From: Chitinivorax tropicus
GTDB taxonomy: Bacteria; Pseudomonadota; Gammaproteobacteria; Burkholderiales; SCOH01
Reading direction: 5' to 3'
DNA length: 64,000 nt
Assembly: GCF_014202905.1 (NCBI RefSeq)
Contig: NZ_JACHHY010000007.1
Span: forward strand, 62,001-126,000
Below the pieces are notes generated by a model. It saw only the letters and a list, made by a program, of their open reading frames with translations, did no database searches and was not told where the DNA came from. Positions 37,655 through 46,183 of this stretch are shown piece after piece. Each line of letters begins with the position of its first letter. The first letter of the stretch is position 1. The translations under genes and the position numbers were made by a program.

Positions 37655-38167
37655 ATGTTCAAACTACTCGGAAAAATCTTCATGTTTGCTCCCCTGTTGC
37701 TGAGCGGGGCACAGGCGGCTGATTACCCAGCCACTCCTGTCGCGGTGGTAGAGGCTTATATCAAGGCGGATTCGGCTGGTGCGGCCATGAATGCCGCGAC
37801 TTGGTCATCGGTACAACAATATACGCAATGGCCTGCCAAACACAGCTGGGATGGCTGCCTGGTGGTGAAAAAGCACCAGATAGCGCCAGGTAAAGAGGCG
37901 GATGGTAAAGCCACTGTGGTGGTCAATTATGATGTGCTGGGCGAATTCGACGGTGTGCGGGTGGCGATGTCCCCCCGCCAGGACCAATTGACCCTGGAGC
38001 TGGCGAAGCAGGGCAATCAATGGAAGATCATGGGCGCACCCGCCAAGCCCAGGCTGACCACGATGGCGACCTTGCCTTTGTTGCAGGAGCAGTTGGAGCA
38101 GGCCAAGGGGTTGGGTGACCCATCGGTCGTTCAGCAGATCGAAGAGAGCATCCGCGCCCTGAAATAA
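37655..38167 (+). CDS. Periplasmic protein of unknown function in the bio operon
   Basis: About 170 residues with a signal peptide (to about AQA|ADY), then an alpha/beta domain (TPVAVVEAYIKADSAGAAM, ATVVVNYDVLGEF, LTLELAKQGNQWKIMGAP) reminiscent of NTF2-like or DUF4019-type stand-alone periplasmic proteins. The family is not certain. It is inserted between bioF and bioH on the same strand with short gaps (31 and 40 bp), though biotin synthesis is cytoplasmic. ATG at 37646 is an alternative. Confidence 0.7.
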   Translation: MFKLLGKIFMFAPLLLSGAQAADYPATPVAVVEAYIKADSAGAAMNAATWSSVQQYTQWPAKHSWDGCLVVKKHQIAPGKEADGKATVVVNYDVLGEFDGVRVAMSPRQDQLTLELAKQGNQWKIMGAPAKPRLTTMATLPLLQEQLEQAKGLGDPSVVQQIEESIRALK

Positions 38168-38207
38168 TCACCGCCCGAGATGGGCGTCTGAATCGAGTTC
38201 AATCATC

Positions 38208-38969
38208 GTGTCGTTGCATGTGGAAGTGCTGGGCCGTGGGCCCAATCTGGTGATGCTGCATGGCTGGGCCATGCACGGAGGGATCTGGCATGGTATTGCC
38301 GAGCGCCTGGCCGAGCATTTTTGCGTTCATCTGGTCGATCTGCCGGGGCACGGCCATAGCGTGGCTGTCGAGCCGTTTGGATTGAAAGCCATTGCGGATC
38401 GCATTGCTGCTGAATTCCCCTGGCCGGTGCATGTATTGGGCTGGTCGCTGGGCGGGGCGGTGGCGTTGCGCTGGGCGTTGGATCAGCCACACGCCATCAA
38501 CAAACTGGTGTTGGTTGCCAGCTCGCCTTGCTTTGCACAGCGCCCGGATTGGCCTGCAGCGATGAAGCATGAAGTGCTCGCTGGGTTTGCGGGCCATCTG
38601 CAGACTGATTATGAGGGCACGCTGAAGCGCTTTCTGGCGTTGCAGGCCATGGGAGGGCAAGCGACGCGGGAGGTGTTGCGCACCCTGCAAGAGAAGCTTT
38701 TCGAGCGGGGGCGGCCAGATGGCATGGTGCTGGGCAAGGGGCTTGATCTGCTGCGAGATGTGGATATCCGCCACGAGCTGGTTCACCTCGATCAGCCGAC
38801 GCTGCTCATCTACGGCGAGCGGGACGGACTGACCCCCGCCCCGGTTGGCCGTTGGCTGGCAGATCACCTGCCCGATGCCGAGCTGTGGATGTTGAAGGAC
38901 GGTGCACATGCGCCGTTCGTGTCGCACCCTGACCATTTCGTGGCGCGGGTGGTGCAGTTCCTTTCGTGA
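38208..38969 (+). CDS. bioH: Pimeloyl-[ACP] methyl ester esterase BioH
   Basis: 253-residue alpha/beta hydrolase that frees pimeloyl-ACP from its methyl ester. The oxyanion HGWAMHGGIW, nucleophile GWSLGG (Ser near 79), Asp in YGERDGLTP and His in KDGAHAPF are all visible. The start is a GTG at 38208. Located directly before bioC, its metabolic partner. Confidence 0.95.
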   Translation: MSLHVEVLGRGPNLVMLHGWAMHGGIWHGIAERLAEHFCVHLVDLPGHGHSVAVEPFGLKAIADRIAAEFPWPVHVLGWSLGGAVALRWALDQPHAINKLVLVASSPCFAQRPDWPAAMKHEVLAGFAGHLQTDYEGTLKRFLALQAMGGQATREVLRTLQEKLFERGRPDGMVLGKGLDLLRDVDIRHELVHLDQPTLLIYGERDGLTPAPVGRWLADHLPDAELWMLKDGAHAPFVSHPDHFVARVVQFLS

Positions 38970-39055
38970 AGGCGGCCAGGCGCAGCCTGACGTAAACAAT
39001 TGGCCGAGGCTTGTGCGCAACAGGCTCGGTGTGGTTTTCCTGGTGTGTAGACAGC

Positions 39056-39955
39056 ATGGCTGAAGATTTTTATACCGACAAACGTCAAGTCCGTCGTTCA
39101 TTCGAGCGAGCGGCGCACTCTTACGATGCTGCAGCCGTGCTGCAACGCGAAGTGAGCGACCGCATGCAAGCGCGTCTGGGCTATATCAAACATGCCCCGG
39201 CCACTGTGCTCGATGTCGGGGCGGGCACCGGGTATGGTGCGCGGCAGTTGCGCACCCAATACCCAGCTGCACGAGTCATCGAGCTGGACTTGGCCTTGGC
39301 CATGCTGCAGTTCGGTGAGCCGGAGAAAGCCTGGTGGAAGAAACATCTGCCATTTGCCAGATCCCCCAGCCGTGCACCGCAAGTGTGTGCCGATGCGGAG
39401 GCGATTCCGCTGGCTGATGGTAGCGTGGACATGGTCTGGTCGAATCTGACCTTGCAATGGTGCAACGCCCCGGATCGAGCCTTTGCCGACATCCACCGTG
39501 TGCTGCGTCCGGACGGGTTGTTGATGTTCTCGACCCTCGGCCCTGACACCTTGAAAGAGCTGCGGCAGGCTTTTGCCGGTATCGACGGCCACACCCACGT
39601 CAACCGCTTCATCGACATGCACGACCTGGGCGATGCCCTGGTGCGGGCCGGGTTTGCCGAGCCGGTGATGGACATGGAAATCATCACCATGACCTATGAT
39701 TCGGTAAAGGCCGTGATGCAAGACCTGAAAGGCATTGGCGCGCACAACGTCACCCAGGGCCGCCAGATGGGGCTGATGGGCAAGCGTAAATGGCAACAGG
39801 TGTTGGATCGTTACGAAAAATTGCGCCGCGATGGCCGCTTGCCAGCCACCTACGAGGTGGTATACGGCCATGCCTGGCGTGCGGCTGACAAACCTTCACG
39901 ATTGTTGGCAGATGGTCGGCAGGTGATCGAGTTCCGACCAAGACCGGGGAAATGA
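39056..39955 (+). CDS. bioC: Malonyl-[ACP] O-methyltransferase BioC
   Basis: 299-residue SAM methyltransferase that begins pimelate synthesis. The N-terminal RRSFERAAHSYDAAAVLQ is characteristic, and motif I is VLDVGAGTGYGA, followed by ADAEAIPL and SNLTLQWCNAPD. The ATG at 39056 begins the family N-terminus. The stop overlaps bioD (ATGA). Confidence 0.95.
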   Translation: MAEDFYTDKRQVRRSFERAAHSYDAAAVLQREVSDRMQARLGYIKHAPATVLDVGAGTGYGARQLRTQYPAARVIELDLALAMLQFGEPEKAWWKKHLPFARSPSRAPQVCADAEAIPLADGSVDMVWSNLTLQWCNAPDRAFADIHRVLRPDGLLMFSTLGPDTLKELRQAFAGIDGHTHVNRFIDMHDLGDALVRAGFAEPVMDMEIITMTYDSVKAVMQDLKGIGAHNVTQGRQMGLMGKRKWQQVLDRYEKLRRDGRLPATYEVVYGHAWRAADKPSRLLADGRQVIEFRPRPGK

Positions 39956-40638
39956 ACATGGCCAGTGGCTTCTTCATCACAGGCACCGATACCGAGGTCG
40001 GCAAGACCTTTGTCACCGCCTTATTGCTGCGTGAGTTGAATCGGCGGGGGCAGACGGCCCTGGGGATGAAGCCGATTGCCTCTGGCTGCGTGCAAGGCGA
40101 AGCCGGCCTGACCAACGATGATGTCGAAGTGCTGTTGGCGGCAGGCCACCACCCAGTGCCACGCAGGGTACTCAATCCTTATGCATTCGAACCGCCCGTA
40201 TCGCCCCATATCGCGGCGGCCAATGCAGGGACCAACATTTCGTTCGAGGTGTTGAAGACCGCCTATGACGAGCTGGCAGGGCAAGCTGACACGGTGCTGG
40301 TCGAAGGCGCTGGGGGCTGGCTGGCACCGATTTCCGATGTGGTGGACATGGCCGATCTGGCCGCTTTTCTCGATGTGCCGGTGGTGCTGGTGGTCGGCAT
40401 GCGGCTAGGTTGCCTCAACCATGCCTTGTTGACTGCTCGCGCCATCCAGGCCAGCGATTGTAGATTTGCCGGCTGGGTTGCCAACCGGGTCACCCCCGAA
40501 ATGCTCGAATTCGATGCCAACCTTGCCACTTTGGAGCGTCGTATCGGCGCACCCTTGCTTGGGGTGGTGCCCTATGCCCCGACTGGCACTCTACCCATGC
40601 TGGGCCGGGCCAATTTACACCCCTTGCTGGCCGTATGA
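39952..40638 (+). CDS. bioD: Dethiobiotin synthetase
   Basis: 228-residue ATP-dependent carboxylase closing the ureido ring. The P-loop GTDTEVGKTFV is near residue 10, followed by KPIASGC and VEGAGGWLAPIS. The ATG at 39952 overlaps the bioC stop; a second ATG at 39958 is possible. bioA is not in this window. Confidence 0.96.
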   Translation: MNMASGFFITGTDTEVGKTFVTALLLRELNRRGQTALGMKPIASGCVQGEAGLTNDDVEVLLAAGHHPVPRRVLNPYAFEPPVSPHIAAANAGTNISFEVLKTAYDELAGQADTVLVEGAGGWLAPISDVVDMADLAAFLDVPVVLVVGMRLGCLNHALLTARAIQASDCRFAGWVANRVTPEMLEFDANLATLERRIGAPLLGVVPYAPTGTLPMLGRANLHPLLAV

Positions 40639-41019
40639 TGGCTGGGCGATGAGCCATCGCACCCCAACAATCGCGCCGTTCATACCATCCATTCCGCTTT
40701 TTTTCCGCTTTTCGCCCCTGAAAGCCAGGATGCTGGCCAGAACACGTCCAATGGCACCTGTCCGTGGCGCTCGACCCAACTGATGTAGGTGTATAAACAG
40801 ATACTTATCTGCTTGCTGCGATGCACATTCCTTTGGCTGCAGTCTGTGATCGAGACATTGTTTTTTTTCGTACCGAATCGTCACGCAGATATCCGGAGCT
40901 TTGAATAGTGTGAGTATCCTGGCGGGCTAACGGGAGGTGGCGGCATCGCAGATGTACGCCATCTGTTAATTCTGATAATGCGTAAATGATTGTTTAATAA
41001 AGAAGAAATGTTGCATTGC

Positions 41020-41042
41020 ACAAGCATTGCCGTGCTTGTTTT
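41020..41042 (+). terminator. Orphan intrinsic terminator-like hairpin
   Basis: ACAAGCA, loop TTGCCG, TGCTTGT and then TTTTCC. The 7-bp stem is modest. No coding gene ends here; bioD stops about 380 bp before. Confidence 0.45.
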
Positions 41043-41132
41043 CCCATAGGTCGTTTGTTAGTATCTTCCGCAATATGCCGCGTCAGTGCTTGCATCGGGT
41101 CGTATTCACATGCTGGCGGGCATCTGACCCGT

Positions 41133-41159
41133 TTGACACGCTGGCAGCATCGGTAATCT
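41133..41159 (+). promoter_or_regulatory. Candidate promoter of the cytochrome oxidase operon
   Basis: TTGACA at 41133-41138 and TAATCT at 41154-41159, with a spacer of 15 bp, shorter than optimal. The start of transcription would be near 41166, giving a leader of about 100 bases to ctaC. Confidence 0.4.
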
Positions 41160-41264
41160 CAGCCGGGTTGTTTTGAAGCAAGTGCCGTAGGGCTCGTTGC
41201 ATCAAGATTTTCCCGGCCCTGCGGTCTGTACCCAAGACTTGAATAATAAAGTAACGGGGAGACC

Positions 41265-42404
41265 ATGAGACGCAAGCTGACGCGCATCACAGCCGCTGCG
41301 CAGGCGGGGGCTATCGCCCTTATCTCGCAGACCTGTCTGGCCGATTACCAGACCACCATGCAAAGCCCTGCCAATGAGTTGGCTGGCAAGGTGATCAGTA
41401 TCCACGAACTCATGTTGTACATCTGCGGCGCGATTTTCGTCGCAGTGTTCGGTGTGATGTTCTATTCCATCTTCAAACACCGTAAAAGTGTTGGTCATCA
41501 GGCGGCCAACTTTCACGAGAATGCGACGGTCGAGGTCATCTGGACAGTCATACCATTCTTCATCCTGATCCTGATGGCCTTGCCCGCCACCAAGGTGGTG
41601 CTGGCTCAGAAAGATACACGTAGTGAAGACCTGACCATCAAGGTCACTGGCTATCAGTGGAAGTGGGGTTATGACTACCTGCAAGATGGCGTGCAGTTCT
41701 ACGCCAATCTGGCCACCCCGCGCGACCAGATCGACGACTATCAGGGCGCGTCAGCCAGCAAAGGCGAGCACTACCTGCTGGAGGTCGATAACAATCTGGT
41801 GGTGCCGGTGGGTAAGAAGATCCGCCTGTTGCTGACGGCCAATGATGTGATCCACTCCTGGTGGGTGCCTGCGTTTGCGGTCAAGCAGGATGCGATTCCG
41901 GGGCTGATCCGTGATACCTGGTTCAAAGTGGATCAGCCTGGCATCTACCGTGGCCAGTGTGCCGAGCTGTGTGGTAAGGATCACGGATTCATGCCGATCG
42001 TGGTGGAGGCCAAGACCCAAGCCGACTACGACAAATGGCTGGATGAAAAGAAGAAGGAAATCCTTGCCAAGCAGGATGATCCCAACAAGGTGTGGAAGCT
42101 GGATGAGATGGTGGCGCGAGGTGAAAAGGTGTATGCCGCCAACTGTGTGGCCTGTCACCAGGCCAATGGTATGGGCGTGCCGGGCAGCTTCCCTGCCATT
42201 GCCGGCTCGAAAATCGCCACCGGCCCCACGGATGGCCATATCGGTATCGTGCTGAGTGGCAAGGGTGCCATGCCCACCTGGAAACATCTGTCCGATACCG
42301 AGATCGCGGCAGTGATCACCTATCAGCGCAATGCGTTCGGCAACAACAAGGGCGATATCGTCCAGCCGACTGATATCAAAGCCGCACGGCAAAAAGGAGC
42401 GTAA
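41265..42404 (+). CDS. ctaC: Cytochrome c oxidase subunit II with fused cytochrome c
   Basis: 379-residue caa3-type subunit II: signal peptide (to about CLA|DYQ), two membrane helices (about 48-70 and 90-113), CuA domain with His197, Cys232, Glu234, Cys236, His240 and Met243, and a C-terminal cytochrome c domain with CVACHQ at 294-299. The fused haem c receives electrons from soluble cytochromes. SD GGGGAG precedes the ATG. ctaD follows immediately. Confidence 0.97.
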   Translation: MRRKLTRITAAAQAGAIALISQTCLADYQTTMQSPANELAGKVISIHELMLYICGAIFVAVFGVMFYSIFKHRKSVGHQAANFHENATVEVIWTVIPFFILILMALPATKVVLAQKDTRSEDLTIKVTGYQWKWGYDYLQDGVQFYANLATPRDQIDDYQGASASKGEHYLLEVDNNLVVPVGKKIRLLLTANDVIHSWWVPAFAVKQDAIPGLIRDTWFKVDQPGIYRGQCAELCGKDHGFMPIVVEAKTQADYDKWLDEKKKEILAKQDDPNKVWKLDEMVARGEKVYAANCVACHQANGMGVPGSFPAIAGSKIATGPTDGHIGIVLSGKGAMPTWKHLSDTEIAAVITYQRNAFGNNKGDIVQPTDIKAARQKGA

Positions 42405-44066
42405 ATGAATACGGCAACCAAAACCGTTGATATGCCCTTGGACAAGCCGGGGCACGGACATGAGCATGCACACGACCATGCCCATGACCACCCCACTGGC
42501 CTGTCACGCTGGCTGACTGCCACCAATCACAAGGATATCGGCACGCTATATCTGTGGTTCAGCTTTGTGATGTTCATGGTGGGCGGCGTGATGGCTTTGA
42601 TGATTCGCCTGGAGCTGTTCAAGCCGGGTATGCAGTTCATCAACCCGGAGCTGTTCAACCAGTTCACCACCTTGCATGGTTTGATCATGGTGTTCGGCGC
42701 TATCATGCCTGCCTTCACCGGCTTGGCCAACTGGATGTTGCCGCTGATGTTGGGCGCACCAGATATGGCGTTCGCGCGGATGAACAACTGGTCGTTCTGG
42801 CTGCTGCCCCCTGCTGGCTTGTTGCTGATGATCAGTTTCGCGGTGCCAGGGGGGGCGGCTGCGGCGGGTTGGACGCTGTATGCGCCGCTCTCCACGCAGA
42901 TGGGCATGGGGATGGATCTGACCATCTTTGCCGTCCACATCATGGGCATGAGCTCGATCATGGGCTCCATCAACATCATCGTTACCATTCTCAACATGCG
43001 TGCGCCCGGCATGACTTTGATGAAGATGCCGATGTTCGCCTGGACGACGTTGATCACCGCTTACCTGCTGATTGCGGTGGTGCCGGTGCTGGCTGGTGCA
43101 GTGACCATGCTGTTGACCGATCGCCATTTCGGCACCTCGTTCTTCAACCCCGCAGGCGGTGGTGATCCGGTGATGTATCAGCACATCTTCTGGTTCTTCG
43201 GCCACCCTGAGGTGTACATCATGGCGCTGCCAGCGTTTGGTGTGGTCAGCCAGGTGATCCCGACCTTTTCGCGTAAGCCGCTGTTTGGCTATCACTCGAT
43301 GGTGTATGCGACATCATCGATCGCCATCCTGTCATTCATCGTGTGGGCGCACCACATGTTCGCAACTGGCATGCCGGCGGTCGGACAGCTGTTTTTCATG
43401 TATGCCACCATGCTGATCGCGGTGCCGACCGGTGTGAAAGTGTTCAACTGGATCGCCACCATGTGGAAAGGCGCGATGTCGTTCGAGACCCCGATGCTGT
43501 TTGCCATCGGCTTTGTCTGCCTGTTCACCCTGGGAGGGCTGTCTGGCCTGATGTTGTCGATTGCCGCCGTGGATATCCAATATCAGGACACCTATTTCGT
43601 GGTGGCGCATTTCCACTATGTATTGGTGGCTGGCGCCCTGTTCAGCCTGTTCGCGGCTTACTACTACTGGTCACCGAAATGGACTGGTCATATGTACCAC
43701 GAAGGCCGTGGCAAGTTGCACTTCTGGTGGTCGATGATCGCCTTCAATGTCACCTTCTTCCCCATGCACTTCCTGGGCTTGGCGGGTATGCCCCGGCGTA
43801 TTCCAGACTATGCGACCCAGTTTGCCGGGTTCAACGAGATCGCCTCGATGGGGGCGCTGGCCTTCGGTCTGGCACAGGTCTACTTCATGTTCTGCGTGGT
43901 GCTGCCCCAGATCAGGGGCGGGGCAGGCAAGGCACCACAGAAACCGTGGGATGGGGTGAACACCTTGGAGTGGGAAGTCCCTTCGCCAGCGCCATTCCAC
44001 ACCTGGGAAACCCCGCCATCCGAGGCATTGGTTGATCGGCTGAGCGCAGCCCAGAAGCTGCACTGA
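42405..44066 (+). CDS. ctaD: Cytochrome c oxidase subunit I (aa3 type)
   Basis: 553-residue catalytic subunit with twelve membrane helices. CuB and cross-linked Tyr region HPEVYIMALP, WAHHMFATGMP and the haem a/a3 ligands in VVAHFHYVLVAG are present. The N-terminus (residues 17-29) is a comb of seven His alternating with other residues (HGHEHAHDHAHDH), unusual for this subunit and possibly metal binding. It starts one base after the ctaC stop. Confidence 0.97.
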   Translation: MNTATKTVDMPLDKPGHGHEHAHDHAHDHPTGLSRWLTATNHKDIGTLYLWFSFVMFMVGGVMALMIRLELFKPGMQFINPELFNQFTTLHGLIMVFGAIMPAFTGLANWMLPLMLGAPDMAFARMNNWSFWLLPPAGLLLMISFAVPGGAAAAGWTLYAPLSTQMGMGMDLTIFAVHIMGMSSIMGSINIIVTILNMRAPGMTLMKMPMFAWTTLITAYLLIAVVPVLAGAVTMLLTDRHFGTSFFNPAGGGDPVMYQHIFWFFGHPEVYIMALPAFGVVSQVIPTFSRKPLFGYHSMVYATSSIAILSFIVWAHHMFATGMPAVGQLFFMYATMLIAVPTGVKVFNWIATMWKGAMSFETPMLFAIGFVCLFTLGGLSGLMLSIAAVDIQYQDTYFVVAHFHYVLVAGALFSLFAAYYYWSPKWTGHMYHEGRGKLHFWWSMIAFNVTFFPMHFLGLAGMPRRIPDYATQFAGFNEIASMGALAFGLAQVYFMFCVVLPQIRGGAGKAPQKPWDGVNTLEWEVPSPAPFHTWETPPSEALVDRLSAAQKLH

Positions 44067-44115
44067 GTGTGAGGACGGGGCCGGATAGCTGACCGGCCCT
44101 GTAGAAGGAGTCAAC

Positions 44116-44211
44116 ATGAGCAAAAACCTGAGAACGGCATTGATCCTGGCCTCTTGTGCATTGGTGTTCTTTGCCGGGTTCATTGTCAAGCAGTGGTTGC
44201 TGAGCCAATGA
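44116..44211 (+). CDS. Cytochrome oxidase small assembly protein, 31 residues
   Basis: ATG at 44116 preceded by GAAGGAG at 6 bases opens a 31-codon frame: MSKNLRTALILASCALVFF then a short tail ending WLLSQ. It is one hydrophobic helix with a positive N-terminus. The stop overlaps the ctaG start (ATGA). Betaproteobacteria commonly carry a tiny one-helix protein between ctaD and ctaG, annotated as a cytochrome oxidase small assembly protein. The strong SD and overlap support its reality. Confidence 0.8.
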   Translation: MSKNLRTALILASCALVFFAGFIVKQWLLSQ

Positions 44212-44741
44212 GCATGCTTGCCGATAATCGTCAGCTGTTCATCAAGCTGTCGATCATTGCCGCCATGATGTTTGGCTTTGGCTTTGCGCTGGTGCCGCTG
44301 TACAAGCAGATCTGTGAGGCAACCGGGGTCAATGACCTGTTGAAGGCAGATGCCGCGCCGGTCAACACCCAGGTCAACGCAGCCCGCTTGGTCACCATCG
44401 AATTCGATGCCAATCTGCGCAACGATCTGCCTTGGCGGTTCAAGCCCAAGCAGGTCAGCATGAAGGTGCACCCTGGCCAGTTGGTGCAGGTGGAATATGA
44501 GCTGGAAAACCTATCTGATCGTGTGATCGTCGGGCAGGCCATTCCTAGCTATGGGCCCGCGCAGGCCGGGCCGCATTTCCGCAAGCTGGAGTGTTTCTGC
44601 TTCAAACAGCAGGCCATCCAGCCGCGCGAGAAGCGCAGCATGCCGGTGGTGTTTTTGTTGGATCGGGCCCTACCGGACGAGCTGAATACCGTGACCTTGT
44701 CCTATACGTTCTTTGAGGTGGAAGGGGGCAAGCGCTCGTGA
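44208..44741 (+). CDS. ctaG: Cytochrome c oxidase copper chaperone CtaG/Cox11
   Basis: 177 residues: one membrane anchor (about 10-30) and a periplasmic immunoglobulin-like domain. The copper motif CFCF (LECFCFKQQ) is near residue 126; it delivers copper to CuB of CtaD. The ATG at 44208 overlaps the stop of the small protein; a start at 44154 would be in a different reading context and lacks an SD. Confidence 0.95.
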   Translation: MSMLADNRQLFIKLSIIAAMMFGFGFALVPLYKQICEATGVNDLLKADAAPVNTQVNAARLVTIEFDANLRNDLPWRFKPKQVSMKVHPGQLVQVEYELENLSDRVIVGQAIPSYGPAQAGPHFRKLECFCFKQQAIQPREKRSMPVVFLLDRALPDELNTVTLSYTFFEVEGGKRS

Positions 44742-44947
44742 GCGCGTCGGGCATGGATGAACAACAACAACGTGGATTCCAGGCGGTCAAGGCGATCTTC
44801 TGGGCTTTTTTCGGGGTACGTAAAGGCCGAGACCATGCGCAAGACATGGCGAAACTGACACCCAGGCAGATCATCCTGGCGGGCATCATCGGCGGCCTGA
44901 TATTCGTGATGACGTTGGTGGTGGTGGTTCGACTGGTTACCAGCTGA
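44738..44947 (+). CDS. DUF2970 membrane protein
   Basis: 69 residues with one C-terminal membrane helix (about 45-67) after a soluble part containing AIFWAFFGVRKGRDHAQD. This matches DUF2970, regularly found between ctaG and ctaE in betaproteobacteria. The start is a GTG overlapping the ctaG stop by 4 bp. Confidence 0.85.
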   Translation: MSASGMDEQQQRGFQAVKAIFWAFFGVRKGRDHAQDMAKLTPRQIILAGIIGGLIFVMTLVVVVRLVTS

Positions 44948-45045
44948 TTCAGACAACAAAATGGCAGGGCAGTAGGCAAGCGGTCGTCATGCGACACGGT
45001 TTTGTACGATGACCAAGCCAATAGAACAACGAAGGGGAGACACAC

Positions 45046-45900
45046 ATGAGCACACATGCAGAGCAACACTACTTTGTGCCGCAGCCGTCCAAATGGCCGC
45101 TGGTTGGTGCATTTGCCCTGTTTTTCCTGGGGTTGGGCGCGGCGCTGACCGTGAATGACGTACCGGCTGGCAAGGGCTGTCTGGCCGTGGGGTTTGCGAT
45201 TTTGCTCTACATGTTGTTTGGCTGGTTTGGCGAAGTGATCCGCGAAAGCGAGGGTGGCAAATACAACAATCAGGTGGATCTTTCATTTCGCTGGAGCATG
45301 GGCTGGTTCATCTTCTCTGAGGTCATGTTCTTCGCTGCCTTTTTTGGTGCGTTGTATTACGCCCGTGTGTTCTCGGTACCTGATCTGGGCTCGTTGGATC
45401 AGAAGCTGCTATGGCCGGACTTCACTGCTGACTGGCCAGCCCAGGTGGCGCCAGCAGGTGTCGAGGCATATCGCCCGATGGGTGCTTGGGGGCTGCCCGC
45501 CATCAATACACTGATCCTGCTGACCTCTGGCGCGACGGTCACCTGGGCGCACTGGGGCTTGCTGAAAAACAAGCGCAGCCAGTTGGTGATGGGGCTGATG
45601 ATGACGGTTGCACTGGGCATTTCATTCCTGAGCCTGCAGGTGTATGAATACGCCCACGCCATGCATGAGATGAATCTGACTCTGTCTTCTGGCATCTATG
45701 GTACGACTTTCTACATGCTGACCGGGTTTCACGGTGCACATGTCACGTTGGGCACCATCATGCTGGCCGTGGTGATGTTCCGATCCATGAAAGGGCATTT
45801 CAAGCCCGATCACCACTTCGCTTTTGAGGCGGTAGCGTGGTATTGGCACTTTGTCGATGTGGTGTGGTTGATTCTGTTCGTATTCGTCTACTGGCTGTGA
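45046..45900 (+). CDS. ctaE: Cytochrome c oxidase subunit III
   Basis: 284 residues with seven membrane helices. Typical motifs are FRWSMGWFIFSEVMFFAAFFGALYYAR split over helix III, TGFHGAHVTLGT and the C-terminal WYWHFVDVVWLILFVFVYW block. SD AAGGGGAG precedes the ATG. It stabilises CtaD and supports proton uptake. Confidence 0.97.
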   Translation: MSTHAEQHYFVPQPSKWPLVGAFALFFLGLGAALTVNDVPAGKGCLAVGFAILLYMLFGWFGEVIRESEGGKYNNQVDLSFRWSMGWFIFSEVMFFAAFFGALYYARVFSVPDLGSLDQKLLWPDFTADWPAQVAPAGVEAYRPMGAWGLPAINTLILLTSGATVTWAHWGLLKNKRSQLVMGLMMTVALGISFLSLQVYEYAHAMHEMNLTLSSGIYGTTFYMLTGFHGAHVTLGTIMLAVVMFRSMKGHFKPDHHFAFEAVAWYWHFVDVVWLILFVFVYWL

Positions 45901-45907
45901 GCGAAGC

Positions 45908-45938
45908 CTGATCGCGCGGCATGGCGCCACGCGATCAG
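45908..45938. terminator. Hairpin between ctaE and DUF2909 gene
   Basis: CTGATCGCG (45908-45916) pairs with CGCGATCAG (45930-45938) around a loop that can itself pair (GGC/GCC). Short T-run after. It lies between convergent stops. Confidence 0.55.
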
Positions 45939-45939
45939 T

Positions 45940-46137
45940 TTACAGCCCCGTGCGCGGGATGATGCCGAAGTAATAACCGAGCATCAGCAACAGAAACAAT
46001 GAAATCGACAGGGCCACCCGCAATGTCAGCGCCTTGACAGCGCGATCAGCCGGCCCAGTCCGCTTCATCAGCCCGCGCAAGGCAGTGAACAGACTGATCA
46101 GAATGGCAATCAGCATCAGTACAGCGACAATTTTCAT
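45940..46137 (-). CDS. DUF2909 twin-helix membrane protein
   Basis: 65 residues with two membrane helices (about 3-20 and 40-58) separated by a basic loop RGLMKRTGPADRAVK. Matches DUF2909, typically found reversed next to ctaE/surf1 in betaproteobacteria. Role in oxidase assembly is possible but unproven. Confidence 0.85.
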   Translation of the reverse strand: MKIVAVLMLIAILISLFTALRGLMKRTGPADRAVKALTLRVALSISLFLLLMLGYYFGIIPRTGL

Positions 46138-46183
46138 ACGCAGTCTCTCCTTGTCATCGAATTAGTGTATGCCATTGGCCACC

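Larger units (their letters stand above)
40639..41264. other. Long intergenic region with orphan terminator, before the oxidase operon
   Basis: No gene is supported. A hairpin (GATGGCT/AGCCATC) without U-tract directly follows bioD. A T8 tract sits near 40860-40868. An intrinsic-terminator-like hairpin lies at 41020-41042, about 380 bp after bioD, and a promoter candidate for ctaC at 41133-41159. A small RNA could be encoded between. Confidence 0.5.
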
